In this document: piece after piece, positions 11,098 through 23,899 of the stretch
Numbering within the stretch: the first letter of the stretch is position 1
Layout: every line of letters begins with the position of its first letter
Assembly: GCA_030035585.1 (NCBI GenBank)
Contig: CM057462.1
Location: forward strand, 93,889,234 to 93,953,233
Reading direction: 5' to 3'
DNA: 64,000 nucleotides
DNA from: Dugong dugon
Taxonomy: Eukaryota; Chordata; Mammalia; Sirenia; Dugongidae
Made by a program: the position numbers and the translations under genes
Notes under the pieces: generated by a model
Told to the model about the DNA's origin: nothing
Databases searched by the model: none
What the model saw: only the letters and a program-made list of their open reading frames with translations

Positions 11098-11475
11098 TTG
11101 TTGTTGTTAGTTGGCTCAGATCCATGGTGACCCCATGTACAGCATAACGAAAAGTTGCCCTGTCCTGCACTATCTTTATGGTTGTTGGCATGTCTGAGTC
11201 CATGGTTGCAGCCACTGTGAACTGCCCTCCAACCTAAGGGCTCATCTTCCAACATTATATCGGACAATTCTATGTTGTGATCCATAGGGTTTTCATTGGC
11301 CGAATTTTAGAAGTAGATCGCCTGGCCTCTCTTCCTAGTGCGTCTTAGTCTGGAAGCTTCGCTGAAACCTGTCTACCATGGGTGACCCTGCTGATACTTG
11401 AAATACCAATGGCATATCTTCTAGCATGATAGCAACATGCAAGCTACCACATATGGGTGGTGGATTATAATAATA
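11098..11475 (-). repeat. tRNA-Gly-type SINE, truncated head
   Basis: Complement of the family at 4156-4500. Left tail (ttgttgttagttggc), centre 'cctagtgcgtcttagtctgg' and 'agcatgatagcaacatgcaa', then sequence near 'tatgggtggtgg' where the tRNA head should begin. The head itself is lost. Confidence 0.75.
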
Positions 11476-12904
11476 TATTACTTGTGTTTGTCTAATAAAA
11501 AAATCCATCTGATTTTCAGTGTATTCAAGTAGAAAAACTAAGGAGCATCCAGGCAATATTCCTCAGACGGGAACATTCCACCATCATGTGTTGCTAGGAG
11601 TTGGACTAAGGTCACTTGTTATGAGAACAAACCAGGAAGACATAAGGAAGCATTCAACTGATTAAATGCTCAGTCCAGTGCTCAGCCTTGCTAACTCCTT
11701 GGCTGCGGTCTTCAGAATTCAAAAAGATGCAAACAAAGATACAATGATTCACTCAAGCGGTTCTACAAATCTGAGGATTTTGCCAAAAAGAATTCCAAAA
11801 GGATTTATGAGGTGTGCTTCCCTCCAGAGCCTGCAAGTCAAGGAGATCCACAGGCTGTGTTTAATCAGCCCTATTTTCTCCGACACCTCTGTAGCATTGT
11901 CCCTCTGGTTCTTAACACTCTGATTAAGAGTCTTGGGAGATAAGAATTTAATTTGCTCCGTGTTGAACTATTTCTCATGGGGGCAGCTTTACAATGAAGG
12001 TGCTCTTTCTGCTTTCCCAGAGGGCAAAAGTAGAAGTCACACCACCATCACTTCCACATCTGCAAGTTCTAAAGTAAATGAAAGTTTGGGGGTATTTATT
12101 GGTGTACTAACACTAGCTCTCCTCCACTAGCCTTCCTCAAAGCAAAGGGAGCTATTTCTAGAATTGGAAGTCCCCCATTCACTGTGGATAGCACAGTAAC
12201 CCTTTCTCTGCTATTGGGGGAGTCCGGCCCAGCAATCTGCCCCTTTCAGGGATAGCTCTGACCACCTGGCAGTTCAGAAGGAGTGAAAGGGCGTTAAGAG
12301 ACAAAGTTGTTGACTTTGGTGGGTCTCAGTCAGTGCTTCTTAAATTATGTGTAGCAAAGGACCAGTTTTGTTCTTATTTCCAATCTATCATGGACGAATA
12401 TTTTTGTTAAGATACAATAAAAATTAATTACTAAGATATTTTAGAAAGACAAAAAAAAAAAAGTTATTGCTTTTATTATTAGATTCGACAAACAAAATCA
12501 CTGTCGATTTGCTATAAAGTTCCTAACTGTTTACTCACAATGTCTGTACAAATCTTGTCATGAACTGTAGTGCTGATCTAAGTCACTGTTTAGCCATGAA
12601 TCTTTACTTGAAACAAATAAAACATAAACTTACCTCCCTTCCTCATAGAATAATATATTTAGCACAGTGGTTTGCACACAGTAATCACTCACTGAATTCT
12701 AGCTATGACTATTTACTCAGGGCCAAGTGAGAAGAAAGGGGGAAGCATCAACTGGGAGTCTGAGACTGGGTCTTAATTCCCGCTCTGTTCCTACTGACCT
12801 TGTAAAAATATGATCACCTTTCTGGGTTTTAGTTCCATAATTTACAATACATAATGAGATGGACCCTTTATCAGGAGGGATCACTCCCTGGAGAAGGACA
12901 CCAG
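11476..12904. other. Intergenic DNA
   Basis: No recognised gene or strong repeat. It contains a short (A)n run near 12453. Confidence 0.5.
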
Positions 12905-13090
12905 GCTTGGTAAAGTAGAGGGTCAGCAAAAAAGAGGAAGACTCTCAATGAGACGGATTGACACACTGGCTGCAAGAATGGGCTCAAACATGCCTGCTAT
13001 TGTGAGCATGGCACAGGACCGGGCAACACTTCATTCCATCATAAAGTCACCATGAGTTGGAGCCAATTCGATCACACCTAACAACAAGGA
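12905..13090 (+). repeat. RTE 3'-end fragment
   Basis: Same type as 7484-7669: 'agagggtcagcaaaaaagag', 'acggattgacacactggctg', tail 'accatgagttggagccaatt', then 'cctaacaacaa'. Confidence 0.85.
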
Positions 13091-16000
13091 GATGATCTAG
13101 AATCTAACATCTAGATCAGTGATTTATGAACTTAATTGAAACAAAGTGAGAAATACATGTGTCCCAGTACATAAATTTGCACATAGGTAAGCACTCAACT
13201 GTAAAATTTCATGAAGTAATATTATCCTTACACCACATGCTATGCACTCTGATATTTTCAATCATATTTTCTTTTTTGAAATGTTGGTCAAGGTATATTT
13301 AATTGATTTTGAACTTACAGTTTGAAAAACACTAGAGCAAATGTTTTCTAAGGTTCCCTCCAGATAGAATCCTAATGGGACTGACACCCAGTAGGTTCCT
13401 AGTCGATCACTTATAACTTAATTTCTGGGTAGGACTGACATTGTCAAAGAAAGGTGCATTTCAAAGTTATTTTGGGTTGTTAAGCCAGCTGGTTCTATTT
13501 GGATATTCTTAATGAATCCATTGATTACAAAGAAGAATGATCAAAGATGTGGGTGTCTTACCCTCACACCACTGAACCTATAGGTAACACTGGATAAACC
13601 CGTCAGCTGTCTTCATGCACATTTCCTTCAGGCAAATGAGCCAGGAGACGGCTCATGGGGAAATTTCCTTATTGGACTCTGTCTCACTAAATTGCCTTTT
13701 TGCTCCCTGGAGGAAGGAGAAGAGACAGCAGTGGGAGTCACCAGGCCTTTTCTGGAAGTGTTAGAAGGATTGAACTGGTATTTCCATTCCTTCATAAGTT
13801 AGCAGCAGTGGGTGAGGAGATTTACTTAGGGGAAGATACACTGATATGCAACCTTCAGTCTGAAGGGATATTTTGCAGTTCATTTTATCCTTTTAATAAA
13901 TTACCTTAACTGTTTTGAGTTTCAACTCAGTGAAGAATAAAACACAAAACAATTTTATTTCAAATAACTTCTACCTCTGTGCTCTAACTCCCCCCTTTCC
14001 TCTTAAGTCATTAAAAATATCTCAAACTGATCTTTTACCCATTCAACTGGCCATAAGTCTCATTTTGTTTACCATTTTAACCTCATATTCAATACAAAAC
14101 TTGTGGCTCGTGGCTTCAGTGACTTGAGGTAGAGGAGTGAGGTGGTCTGCTCTCTCACCCTGCATCCCTCCTCCCTGAGCTTATTCCCTTGGTTGTTTCC
14201 CTCCGTAACTATCCACAGTGAAAAAGTGGTCTTTGGGTTCCTCACGTGAACCACCCCACTTTGGTGGGGATGGGTTTTCTGACTGGCCAGGGAGCCTCTT
14301 CTTTGGAACACTCTCCATATCCTGGCTCACACATGGGGGCACATCTATTACCCTCTTTGTTGAGAGGCACTCCCGAGGATACTCATGGGTTGTGGAGAGC
14401 AGCTCTCCTGTGAAACACTGGCAAGAAGGCACCAAGTCCCAAGCCTCCTTCCAGGGATTCACTTCAAACCATGGAGTCCAAGGAAACTCACATCCCTCTA
14501 CCACCAAATGTAGTTTTTCTCTCTTCTCTTTCTCCCTGCTCCTTCTCTTAGCTTCACAGGCCATGGGCATAAGAAGCACTTGCTGGGATAGTGGCTCACC
14601 AGTTTTCAGAAAAATGATAATCTCCAAGTTGAATGTTCCCTGTCTTTGAGGAAAGTACCCCCAAAAGGTGACTTCTCCCCCTCCTCCAGCCCTGTTATAC
14701 GGGTGTGAGGAATGGGGACAATTTTAGAGAGTTGGTTCTGCAGAAATGACATCTTTCTAAAAAGTTCTATATGAAAACTCAGTTCTCTGACCATAGAAAA
14801 TGGAGATTTTAAACATCTTGTTCTTCACTGTGGGCTCTTCTCACCAATTCTTAAAGACAACAGGAAAGGTTCCACTCAGCACCTCACACCACGTTAGATT
14901 CCTGACAGCCGCATGCCAGGCTCTGCGCCAGGTACTGTGAATACAGGAATGGATAAGAGAGCCATGGTCCCTGGCCTCGCTGAACTCACGACCTGACAAG
15001 ATATTAAACATACACACACATTCCATATATGTCTATGAAATTCCACTGTGACAAATGCCCTGAAGGAAAAGGACAGGGTGCCGTGAGACTGGACCTAGTC
15101 ATGGTTAGCAGGGGAAGAGCTAACTGAAAAAGTAATATTTAGTTTGAGACTGAAGAATAAGCAATAACTAGGTGAAGTGGACAGGAAGGGTGTTCCAGGC
15201 AGAAGGAAATGTACCTGAGCTGGGAAGAAGCTTGATTCCCTGGAAAAGCAAAGGACAACCAGCCAACCGGGCACAAAATATGGGAACCAGATTTGCTGGG
15301 ACCTCATGGGGCACAGTTACTCTTGATCCCAAGAGGAAAGGAAGCCATTACAGAGGTTTTAAGGAAAGTGGTGCCATGATTGAATTTTCATCTTAAAAAG
15401 TCGCACAGAGGAGACTGCATCAGAAGAGGGCACCAGCGGAAGGAGAGAGGCAGTACTTATATGACGGTTTGTAAGTTTTAAAGCACTTTCACACATGCTG
15501 AGTCTAATTCAGTTTGAAAGCCTCACCTACTTATAAACATTCCAAAGCAAAGTTGTATTAACTTATATTAACTTAATTGCTTATACAGTTTTATGTTCTG
15601 GAATCATACCCTGCTCTACCACTTACTTACCTGTGTGGCTTGAGGACCTCTGTGTGCCTCCTCGGGTTCTTCAGTTATGAAGTGTAACTCTTCTACTCTT
15701 TTAAGGTTTGAATGAGGATGAGTGCCTTGGTACACAGGTGTTCAACAAAAAGTCAGTACAGGCAAATAATCCTGACAATTAAAAAAAAAAAAGGAAAAAG
15801 GGAAGATCTCTTCTGGCTATTGTTGATCCAATTAGTTATGCAAAATTCTGAATATCAACTTATGCAAGACTGGCCAAAACTCATTTATTAAGGAGTGGAA
15901 TTTTATGATATGAGATTAGTAATATTAGAATAGTTTGAGATAGGTAAGTCAGGATAGCTTTTTTTTTTTCGCTAACGGAAATCACTGAATGGTAATAAAA

Positions 16001-18975
16001 GGAGTGGGAAAAAACATTCATTATGTCTAGGTATACATTATACTGATAGACCTTTCTTTTTAAATCCATAATGGTCTCCCAAAAAAAAGGGTGTCTATAT
16101 TCCCAATGACACAGCTTTCCAGAAATCTAAGTCCTTATCAGTAAACACTGATAATTTCTGCCTTTCCAGAGAATCTAAACCTCTGTACTGAAAATACTGC
16201 TTTATTATCTAGAAGTGGGGTGGCAAGTGTGCTTAGTCCTCAATACTGTGCCCATGGCAGACACTAATAGTTGATCACAGATAGCCGTTAACAGTTGATC
16301 ATAGTATTCCTTCCTGCAGAGCCCAGACGTGGCCTCAGGGGTCTTCTCAGCAAACTGCTCCGGGCAGCTATCTCCAACTGATCCTGAAATATTTGTGAAG
16401 ACACTCATTTCAAACTGGAAAAAAAAAAAAAATTCAAGCAATGGGAGTCTAACTAATTTGTCTCAAGGTTCATTTGCAGAAAGAGTAGCAAAAAATGAAA
16501 ATGAATTTCTAATGGACTGAGTTGGAATGGTCCTCTGCTTCTTCCCATTACTTAGCATCATTATTCATCTCCTCATAATCTTGTAGAAAATAAAAGTTCA
16601 GAATTGATGTGGTAACAGATGAACTTGACTGGATAATGGCGAGAACAAACTATGAAGAGGATAGGCTGTGTAAACATGAATGCAGAGTTTTAAGGAATCA
16701 GTTTTTAGAAAAAAAATTTCTCTACATGACGTACAGAAACGTAAGACGCTTATTGTCTTAAAAAAGTAACTGATCTCGAAGAAACAAGCCAGTTTAAGAA
16801 CAGCATAGGCAAATTTGTTGTACCTTTATAACTGGCTGGTTATTCAGGGAAACTGTAAATATTCTAGGCATAGCAATACATTTTTAAATCGGTGTGGTAG
16901 GGTCAAGAGCTAGCTCTCTGCTCCAACCTTGTGTTGCATGATCAAGGTAGAATACTGCATACATGGAATCCAGTGGGAGCAGACCAATGTTCTTACAACT
17001 AAAAGCTGATTTCCAAAGCATGACCTAAAATGAAAGCTCCATGCTGAGGGAGAATGTGTTTTACTCATGGCTAATGAAACATATAATCCCTTAGAGAAGT
17101 TCATTATTGTCTAGTTATGATCTCTATGCTTTTACTTTCCTTATTGTCAGATTTAAACATATAATAGAAAAATCTTTTCAAGATAGAAAACAAGCTATAG
17201 AATGCCCCTTTAATGAGACTGTTGGTAATAGTTCAGTAGCAAGACTAATTAGGATTTTTTTTTCACTGAGTTACTTAAAAATACTAATTGCTATCGTTTT
17301 GTTCCAGATATTGTATATGTACACTTTGTGAATAAGAAATATGTCACACTGGAATGTAGCTTTAGTCATCCAAATAGTCTCTCATATGTATGTGTATATG
17401 TACACACACACACACATATACAATTTCATCTTTTCCACAACACCAAAGAGGGAGGCACATGAGACAGCTGCAACATGGGAAGTCGAGTTGCTCAACATCA
17501 CCAGAAAAGTCGTGAAGCCAGCAAGAGATGCCACATCATCTTGACTTCTCGTCCAGCCGTTTCTCATTCCGTTTTTTAGTTTTCCCACAGCTACAGTATT
17601 TAGTTTTCATTTTACAGAATTTTAAGGCTATGTTTAGCTATGTCAGAAACCCTGGAAATATGTCTAAGGGTCTACAAATTAGAGAACTTTAAATGTGTAA
17701 GGATATGGAAACTACATTGTAAGTGCTTACTTGAAACAAGTTACCTTCACACTGAGAAAGAGCAGAAAAATCGACTAAATCATGTTGTTGGCTCCAACAG
17801 TGTTCTTACCCTGAAACGTTTATTTTTAACATGGCAGGGTCATAGGAGTAAGTGTCTTAACACTCCCCTTCCACTTTTCCTATTCCCACACACCTAAACT
17901 GAAGAACACAATGAATACACCAACCAGGCATATATTGTTTTTTTTTTTTAATCAAGGCAGTGGAAAAATCCCATCAGATTCCTTTCTTACATCACTTCCT
18001 CACCCTACCGCAACACCTTACATCTATGAACTGTCCTGAAGATGCCAAGGACCTCCAGGCCTAGGCAAGCCTTCCAGTTCCTGCCACAGATGGAGCCCCA
18101 GCTTCCCTGTTTAGAGGAAACAGGACCCAGGATGGCTTTGTCTGTTGACAAGAGCAGGGGTGACTCCAAACTACATCCACCACTGAAACTCTGTAACATC
18201 TTGCTGACTCGGATGGAGATTCTGGGGTCAAGGAAGGGTAAGTAAAAACCTGAAGAACTTTTACGAAACCAGCAACAGGGGAAAACAGGAAGATCACAGA
18301 AGCTGGTGAAATCCTCACCAAGGCCAACGATTGCACAACACATCACCCTTGAAGCACTTTTTCCCACCTGCTAAAACACTAAAAATTAGGAGTGTTTCAA
18401 ATCACGTTAGAAATCACCAGTCCCAGAACTTTCCCTTCTTAGACGTTCTTCCGGAGTTTGTCAGAAACTCCTTTTGAGAGAACAGAAAACTCCAAGGAAT
18501 TTCAGGACTAGTATAATATGCAACTGGGCAGATTGGTCCCTCTCTGTTAATCAAAACCAGTCTAGTCTGTGGTTTAGAGAAGCTGTGAATGTATGAGGAC
18601 ATCTGAAGTTCCAGAGAGTTCAGTGTGTCTGGAATACAAGAGTTCAAGGCCAAGCAGGTGAGGGCCAAGGGGTTACTACTAGAAATGGTTCCTCTTTGGA
18701 TGGAGAAGGGGAAAGAGAAGCTACAAGAGAACCGTGTGAGTCAGCAAAGGACCACGGTGACCAGGAATGTCTCAGGACTGGTAGAGCAAAGGTTGGAACT
18801 GAACCTCTCTGTAAAAGGAGGCAAGGATTTGCATCTCTACTGTTCAAATTCCCTTTATTTCTCATTCTGTCCCAGTGGAGGACTTGCTAATACAATTGGT
18901 CCAAGTCTTAAGACATTGATTGGGCTGAGATCACTAATGGGTAAGGTATGTTAAAAGGCCACATATGTGGTTTTT
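13091..18975. other. Long intergenic stretch, mostly unique
   Basis: Relics seen: an L2-like piece at about 14915-15030 ('gccaggtactgtgaatacag'), a MIR-like piece at about 15590-15720 and a (CA)n tract at 17400-17418. Two antisense-overlapping frames at 14181-14649 (148 and 143 codons) are the longest outside the CpG island but resemble nothing I know. No gene supported. Confidence 0.5.
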
Positions 18976-18980
18976 CCCTC

Positions 18981-19440
18981 TGTCATGGTTTGAATTACGT
19001 CCCCCAAAAATGTGTGCATCAATTTGACGAGGCCATGATTCCTGGTACTGTGTGATTTTTCTGTATATTATAAACCTGCCTCTATGATGTTAATGAGTGA
19101 GGTTGGGTGGCAGTTGTGTTAGTAAGGCAGGACCTGACTGGACTGTGTCCTGAAGCAATCTCTCGAGATATAAAAGACAGAAGTGAGCAGTGAGACGGGG
19201 GACCTCATACCATCAAGAAAGCAGTGCCAAGAGCAGAGCGCGTCCTTTGGACGGGGTCCCTGCACCAAGAAGCTCCTAGTCCAGGGATGAGAAGGCGGAG
19301 ACAGAGAAAAAGCCTTCCCGGAGCTGATGCCCTGAATTTGGACTTTTAGCCTACTTTGACTGTGAGGAAATAAACTTCTCTTCATTAAAACCATCCACTT
19401 GTGGTTATTTCTGTTGTAGCAGCCCTAGATGACTAGGACA
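18981..19440 (+). mobile_element. Solo LTR, MaLR-like, with 5-bp target duplication
   Basis: Starts TGTCATGG and ends GACTAGGACA, with CCCTC on both sides (18976-18980 and 19441-19445), as expected for an ERVL/MaLR integration. Near the 3' end it has an AATAAA-type signal ('gaggaaataaacttctc'). No internal viral region is attached, so it is a solo LTR. Related copies are at 59751-60255 and 63344-63821. Confidence 0.85.
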
Positions 19441-19445
19441 CCCTC

Positions 19446-20561
19446 CTTGGCTGTTTTCGTCTCCCTGTGGTAGGCAGGTCCAAGGAGGATCTGACTTCAG
19501 CAGGCTTCATTTTCTCTTTGCCCAAGTATATGGGTCACTGCTTCAGGTACCTACATCAGTAAGGTGGTAGGGATCCTCAATTTGGACATGAACCTAGCAA
19601 GCCGTAGAGAGGTCCCTGTTTAGGCCTTAAGCCTAAACTACATGTAATTCTATAAGCCTTGCAGTGGACCTTGATCTAACAAATAAATCAATACACTTTG
19701 ATTCTCGTTAGCTGCTGTTCCATGTGCATAGCTTTCTGAAGCGTCTTGAGGGAGAAAGGATGACTGGCACAGGGGATTTGGGAAACCCCAGGTTGTCTAA
19801 TAAACCTCTCCCTATGCTCTAGAGTGGGATGCAGGTCTCAAAAATTTCCCAGTCTTTTATGCAAACCCTATGCTAGCTTGGTATTTATAACTTGGTACAG
19901 GAGATGTCACTGCAGAGTTATTACCTGATAGACATAAAATTACTTAAATTTTATTTTCATATAAAGACAGCAGCAGCAGTAACATGGGTATTCAGTAAAT
20001 GTCTACTGAATTAGACAAGATCCTAAATATTCTTTACGTTCCTGAAAGATACATGACATGTCCCAATCCATTCATTAAACACAAAGATGCAATTTTATTC
20101 ATGCAATAGTATCAATACTGTTCTAAATGCAAGGAGGGAGGTTTTTTGTTTAAGCTGAATTTAATTTTGAGCATCTAAGAGTGACAAGTGTCAAGTTATT
20201 CTAATAAAGATAACTTTTACATTTATAATAATGGCACAAACTTCTGAATACCCAGAAATACTAATTCACACTTAGTACTTATGTAATATCAATCTCTTAA
20301 GGGTTCCAAAGATCTTAATACACATTTGCTCAGTACAAAAGTCGTCTTGCTGCTATGAAAACAACTACACAACTCCTTTTTATTTCCACGTTACGAAACA
20401 AGGCAGAGAGAGAGAGAATAACATTCCCTGCACTCTAGGAGAGGTACAGCACAGGAACAGGGTAAGAGAGTTTCCGGGTCTGGCCACCTCTGACAGTCCT
20501 CTTTCACCTTCGTCTCCCTTCCTGGGCACGATGAGACTCCTTTGATGGAAGGCAAGATGGC
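19446..20561. other. Downstream flank of mir-101-1
   Basis: Unique sequence 3' of the hairpin on the minus strand. It would be part of the primary transcript or its 3' flank. A segment near 19905-19980 resembles the position where human mir-3671 is annotated (see findings). No open frame of note. Confidence 0.5.
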
Positions 20562-20569
20562 TGCCATCC

Positions 20570-20590
20570 TTCAGTTATCACAGTACTGTA
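20570..20590 (-). ncRNA. mature miR-101-3p
   Basis: The 21-nt 3p arm is identical to the vertebrate miR-101-3p I remember. Its seed region (ACAGUAC) is intact. It is the dominant, functional strand in other vertebrates. Confidence 0.95.
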
Positions 20591-20604
20591 CCTTTAGAAT
20601 GGAC

Positions 20605-20626
20605 AGCATCAGCACTGTGATAACTG
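20605..20626 (-). ncRNA. miR-101-5p (passenger arm of mir-101-1)
   Basis: The 22-nt 5p arm is complementary to the 3p arm with the usual mismatches and is identical to the human mir-101-1 5p sequence as I remember it. Confidence 0.9.
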
Positions 20627-20639
20627 AGCCAGGGCAGCC

Positions 20640-22413
20640 TGTCAGTCACTGTGTCAGCCAGCAGCATCCTTTTGGTGTGGCTGTGTTACTTCCTCCGAAG
20701 GATCCTCATGAAGGACTGAACGAGCCCCTTCTGGTTCGAGATGTGGGGAGGCAGAAGAGAAAGAAGGGTAAGAACCCAGAAAGTGGTGAGGCTGAAATAT
20801 TAGAAGCCCCAGTTGAATTACAGTAGAATGAAAGATGAACACATGATTTATACATATTAATGAGGATGAGCAACCACATATTAGGCTCTTGCTCTAATAA
20901 TATATCAAATATGCAGTAAGCTTTCCAGCTATGTTTCACAGTCATATCTCTCCTACGCATAGACTCACTGACTGCATCTCCCTGACCTTAATCATTCATG
21001 CAATAAATATTTACTGAGGGACTACGATATTCCAAGACTTCTCTTAGATGCTGAGGAAATAGAAGACATGGTCAAAGTGCTCATAATCCAACACGGTGCT
21101 ACTACTACTTCACATCTACCTAACATTTGATAATTTTCCATGTGCTTTCTCAATTAGTTTTCACAAAAATCCTATGAGGTTGGCAGTGAATTATTCATTA
21201 AGTCGTCAAAAAAGGATTCTGGAAATAGGTTAGAATATCATTATCCCATTTTATAGGAAAAAAACCCCAAAAAACTGGAAGAGGTTAGATGATTTTCCTG
21301 AGATTAGCCCTCTAAGGTATGATGAACCTAAGCTCAAATCCATGTCTAATAATCAAGCTCAGTGCTTTTTTTTCTATCCTGTCCTGGGTATCTAACTTCT
21401 TCAAATGTATATTCAGTTTATACAATTTACACAAACAAAAGGGTTTCTGAAAACATCTACTTTTTTGTTTTCTCAGTATCTCAGACTATGAAGCAGAAAC
21501 TGGTAGGGTTTTATGCTTTAGGAAGAAACGCACATTAGCCAAAAATGACTTTTATTGCTCTTACTCTGAGAGCTAACAACATATTCAAACTGATGATGAG
21601 TAAGTATTCAGCACACCCATGGGGTGTTTTTCACAATAGTCAGTTTATGCCAATTCTACAGTTATGGTAGTACAAGAATGGTTGATCACCTTTGGAATTC
21701 TTTTTAAAAAATCAATATATACATATCACTCACACTGAAATTATCTGTACCTTTAAGAGGTATCCTTGTGTCATTTCAGGGATGATTCTTACTGTTAATA
21801 AAAGGTATAAAGAGTTCTGAAATCGGAATTCAGGCTTCAGAATATCAACTTATTAAAACCATGATTCACTCAGTTTTTTTCATGTCAGTCATAAGGTCTC
21901 AAGTTATTTCATTATGAGTGGAACTTGACAGATACTTGAAAAATAATTATGTTTTCAATTAGGCATTTTCTCAAAGATTCATTATATGCAAATTAGATAT
22001 TAGCACTGCATTTCAATGAGTCAGGCAGATGAATCAATTCTTTATTTAGATCAGAAGTCAGAAAATAAAAAAATACAGTGCGTCTAGCTCAATCATTAAC
22101 TTTATGTACTATGAAACTGACCTTATCTTCAGAAAAGAAATAGCTAATGAAATAATCCGCCTACACATGAATTAGAAGCAACATTCTCTAAAGTGCAAAA
22201 ATACTTAAAAGTTAAGGCGGTCATCATCTAGGTCTTAGCCAACTGATGCAATACAGAGTTGAAACACGAGAGGGCAACGAAGATTTTAAAAAAAAAAAGG
22301 TTGGCTCCCGCAAGTTAAGGTTCCTGGAAATAGTTGCGCATTTTCACCCAAACTATAAACATCTGTTATATGAACAAAGATACTGTGATTATTTTAGAAT
22401 AAAATTTTAGATA
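20640..22413. other. Upstream flank of mir-101-1, mostly unique
   Basis: Low-repeat AT-rich sequence. A MIR-like relic at about 21120-21360 shows 'atcccattttatagg' and 'gatgattttcctgagatta'. An L2-like bit lies at about 20995-21065. No gene seen. Confidence 0.5.
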
Positions 22414-22430
22414 GTTGGTCCATCAAAAAG

Positions 22431-22651
22431 GAGCCCTGGTGGCGAGGCGGCACAGTGGTTAGAGTGCTCGGCTGCTAACTGAAAGGTCCCTGGTTCAAAC
22501 CCAACAGCTGCTCTGCGGGGAGACAGATGTGGCAGTCTGCTTCCATAAAGATTTACAGCCTTGGAAACCCTATGGGGCAGTTTTACTCTGTCCTATAGGG
22601 TGGCTATGAGTTGGAATGGACTCAATGGCAGTGGGTTTGCTTTTGGTTTTG
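22431..22651 (+). repeat. Full-length afrotherian SINE, recent insertion
   Basis: Complete head (gagccctggtggcg, A-box 'ggcacagtggttagag', B-box 'ggttcaaaccc'), body and tail ending 'gtgggtttgcttttggtttt'. It is flanked by a perfect 17-bp duplication, gttggtccatcaaaaag, at 22414-22430 and 22652-22668. It lies between the proposed promoter and the mir-101-1 hairpin. Confidence 0.95.
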
Positions 22652-22668
22652 GTTGGTCCATCAAAAAG

Positions 22669-23696
22669 GTTAAAAAGATTACCACCTAACATTTCCTGGC
22701 CACAAACGGTTTTGGAAACAGTGAATACTTAATCTGAAATAATGGGGCCTGGATAAGTATGGGAACAAATAGATAATCCTGATATACTTAATAGTTATTA
22801 GACTGTTCTTTACCAAGTCTGAGTACTAGTGCAACTGAGTGTATAAACATGAAGTATACGGAAATGAACTTAATATTAGTGACGTTGAAGTTTTTTACCC
22901 ATGACCAAAAAAGACACAATAACTAAACATTTTTGGTATTCTAAGTAAAGGATACTTTTTCCCCTTATTTTTCTCTAATTTCATTCTTCTATCTAAACTG
23001 GGAAAAACACCCAAGCCTCCAGTTAGTAATAAAAAGAAAATTTCCATTGTTCTGTGAATAGCTACATAAATTTTTGCTTAGAATAACTCTAAAGCAATTT
23101 CAAAGAAGAAAAATGTGAGTTTTCAGAATTGTATTTTATAATTAACCGAACACTTCAAAGATGTAAGTTCTGTTTCTTCATGGGAATTATTTTTTATAAG
23201 TGTGCATTTAAATAAATAAATAAATAAACATACCAGAAACTTTTCTTTTTTAATCGACTTTTCTGAGAGGAACTGGATTGTCTTATTTTAAAAACAAGCC
23301 ACTGTGGGTGCTCATGCTACAATATAGAGGTACACTGCACCCTAACAGGACGAGAGAGCAAACAGCGATGTAAAACGCTTTCCTCCAGACATCAAAATGA
23401 TTTGAAAATCAGCTTATCTATGGTAAAAATGACACAATTAAGAACAATTTCTTCATGATGAATGTACCAAATATTATTATTTAGAAAATCAGGTACTTCC
23501 GGCAAATTGGTATACCAAAGAACTTGGTTTTTTAAATAACGTGGAATACAAAAGTAGACACACACACACGAACATGTCACATTCCTTTTATCTATGGACT
23601 AAAAGTGAAAACAGGGTGATTTTAAAACTTTAAATATCTGATTATATATTAAAGACTTGGAACTACTATGACATAAGCTACTAAAAAACCAAAAAA
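22669..23696. other. Intergenic or intronic unique DNA
   Basis: No feature recognised beyond a short (AAAT)n run near 23208-23230 and (CA)n near 23560. Confidence 0.5.
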
Positions 23697-23899
23697 CAAA
23701 GTGCATTGCGGTCGAGTTAATTCTGATTCACAAAGACCCGACAGCACAGAGGAGAGCTGCCGCGTAGGGTTTCCAAGGCTGTAAATCTTTACTGAAGCAG
23801 ACTGCCACATGTTTCTCCGGCAGAGCGGCTGGTGGGTTTGAACCACCAACCTTTTGTTCAGCAGCCAAGTGCTTAACCACTGAGCCACTAAGGCTCCTC
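23697..23899 (-). repeat. Afrotherian SINE, full-length
   Basis: Complement of tail, body and head: 'gtttccaaggctgtaaatct', 'ggtgggtttgaaccaccaac', 'agtgcttaaccactgagcca'. Moderate divergence. Confidence 0.9.

Larger units (their letters stand above)
20562..20636 (-). ncRNA. MIR101-1: microRNA precursor mir-101-1
   Basis: The minus strand folds into a 75-nt hairpin with the miR-101 5p arm first and the 3p arm second. Compared with my memory of human mir-101-1, the only difference is one base in the terminal loop (C for U in the segment 'GUCCAUU'). The separate paralogue mir-101-2 has a different 5p arm and loop, so this is the -1 locus. miR-101-3p is known to repress EZH2 and other targets after Drosha and Dicer processing and Argonaute loading. 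A UGU sits at the apical end of the 5p arm, and a CNNC-type motif (CTTC) lies about 19 nt past the 3p end. A plus-strand frame crosses the hairpin but has no other support. The likely promoter is the CpG island 9.8 kb upstream. Confidence 0.97.

Noticed and set aside
20542..20826. Plus-strand 94-codon frame across the mir-101-1 hairpin
   Set aside because: It reads through the complement of a recognised microRNA precursor. Its apparent coding content is explained by the hairpin and low-complexity sequence.
22431..22510. tRNA-like sequence in the SINE at 22431
   Set aside because: A and B boxes are present, but the element has the full SINE structure and target duplications.
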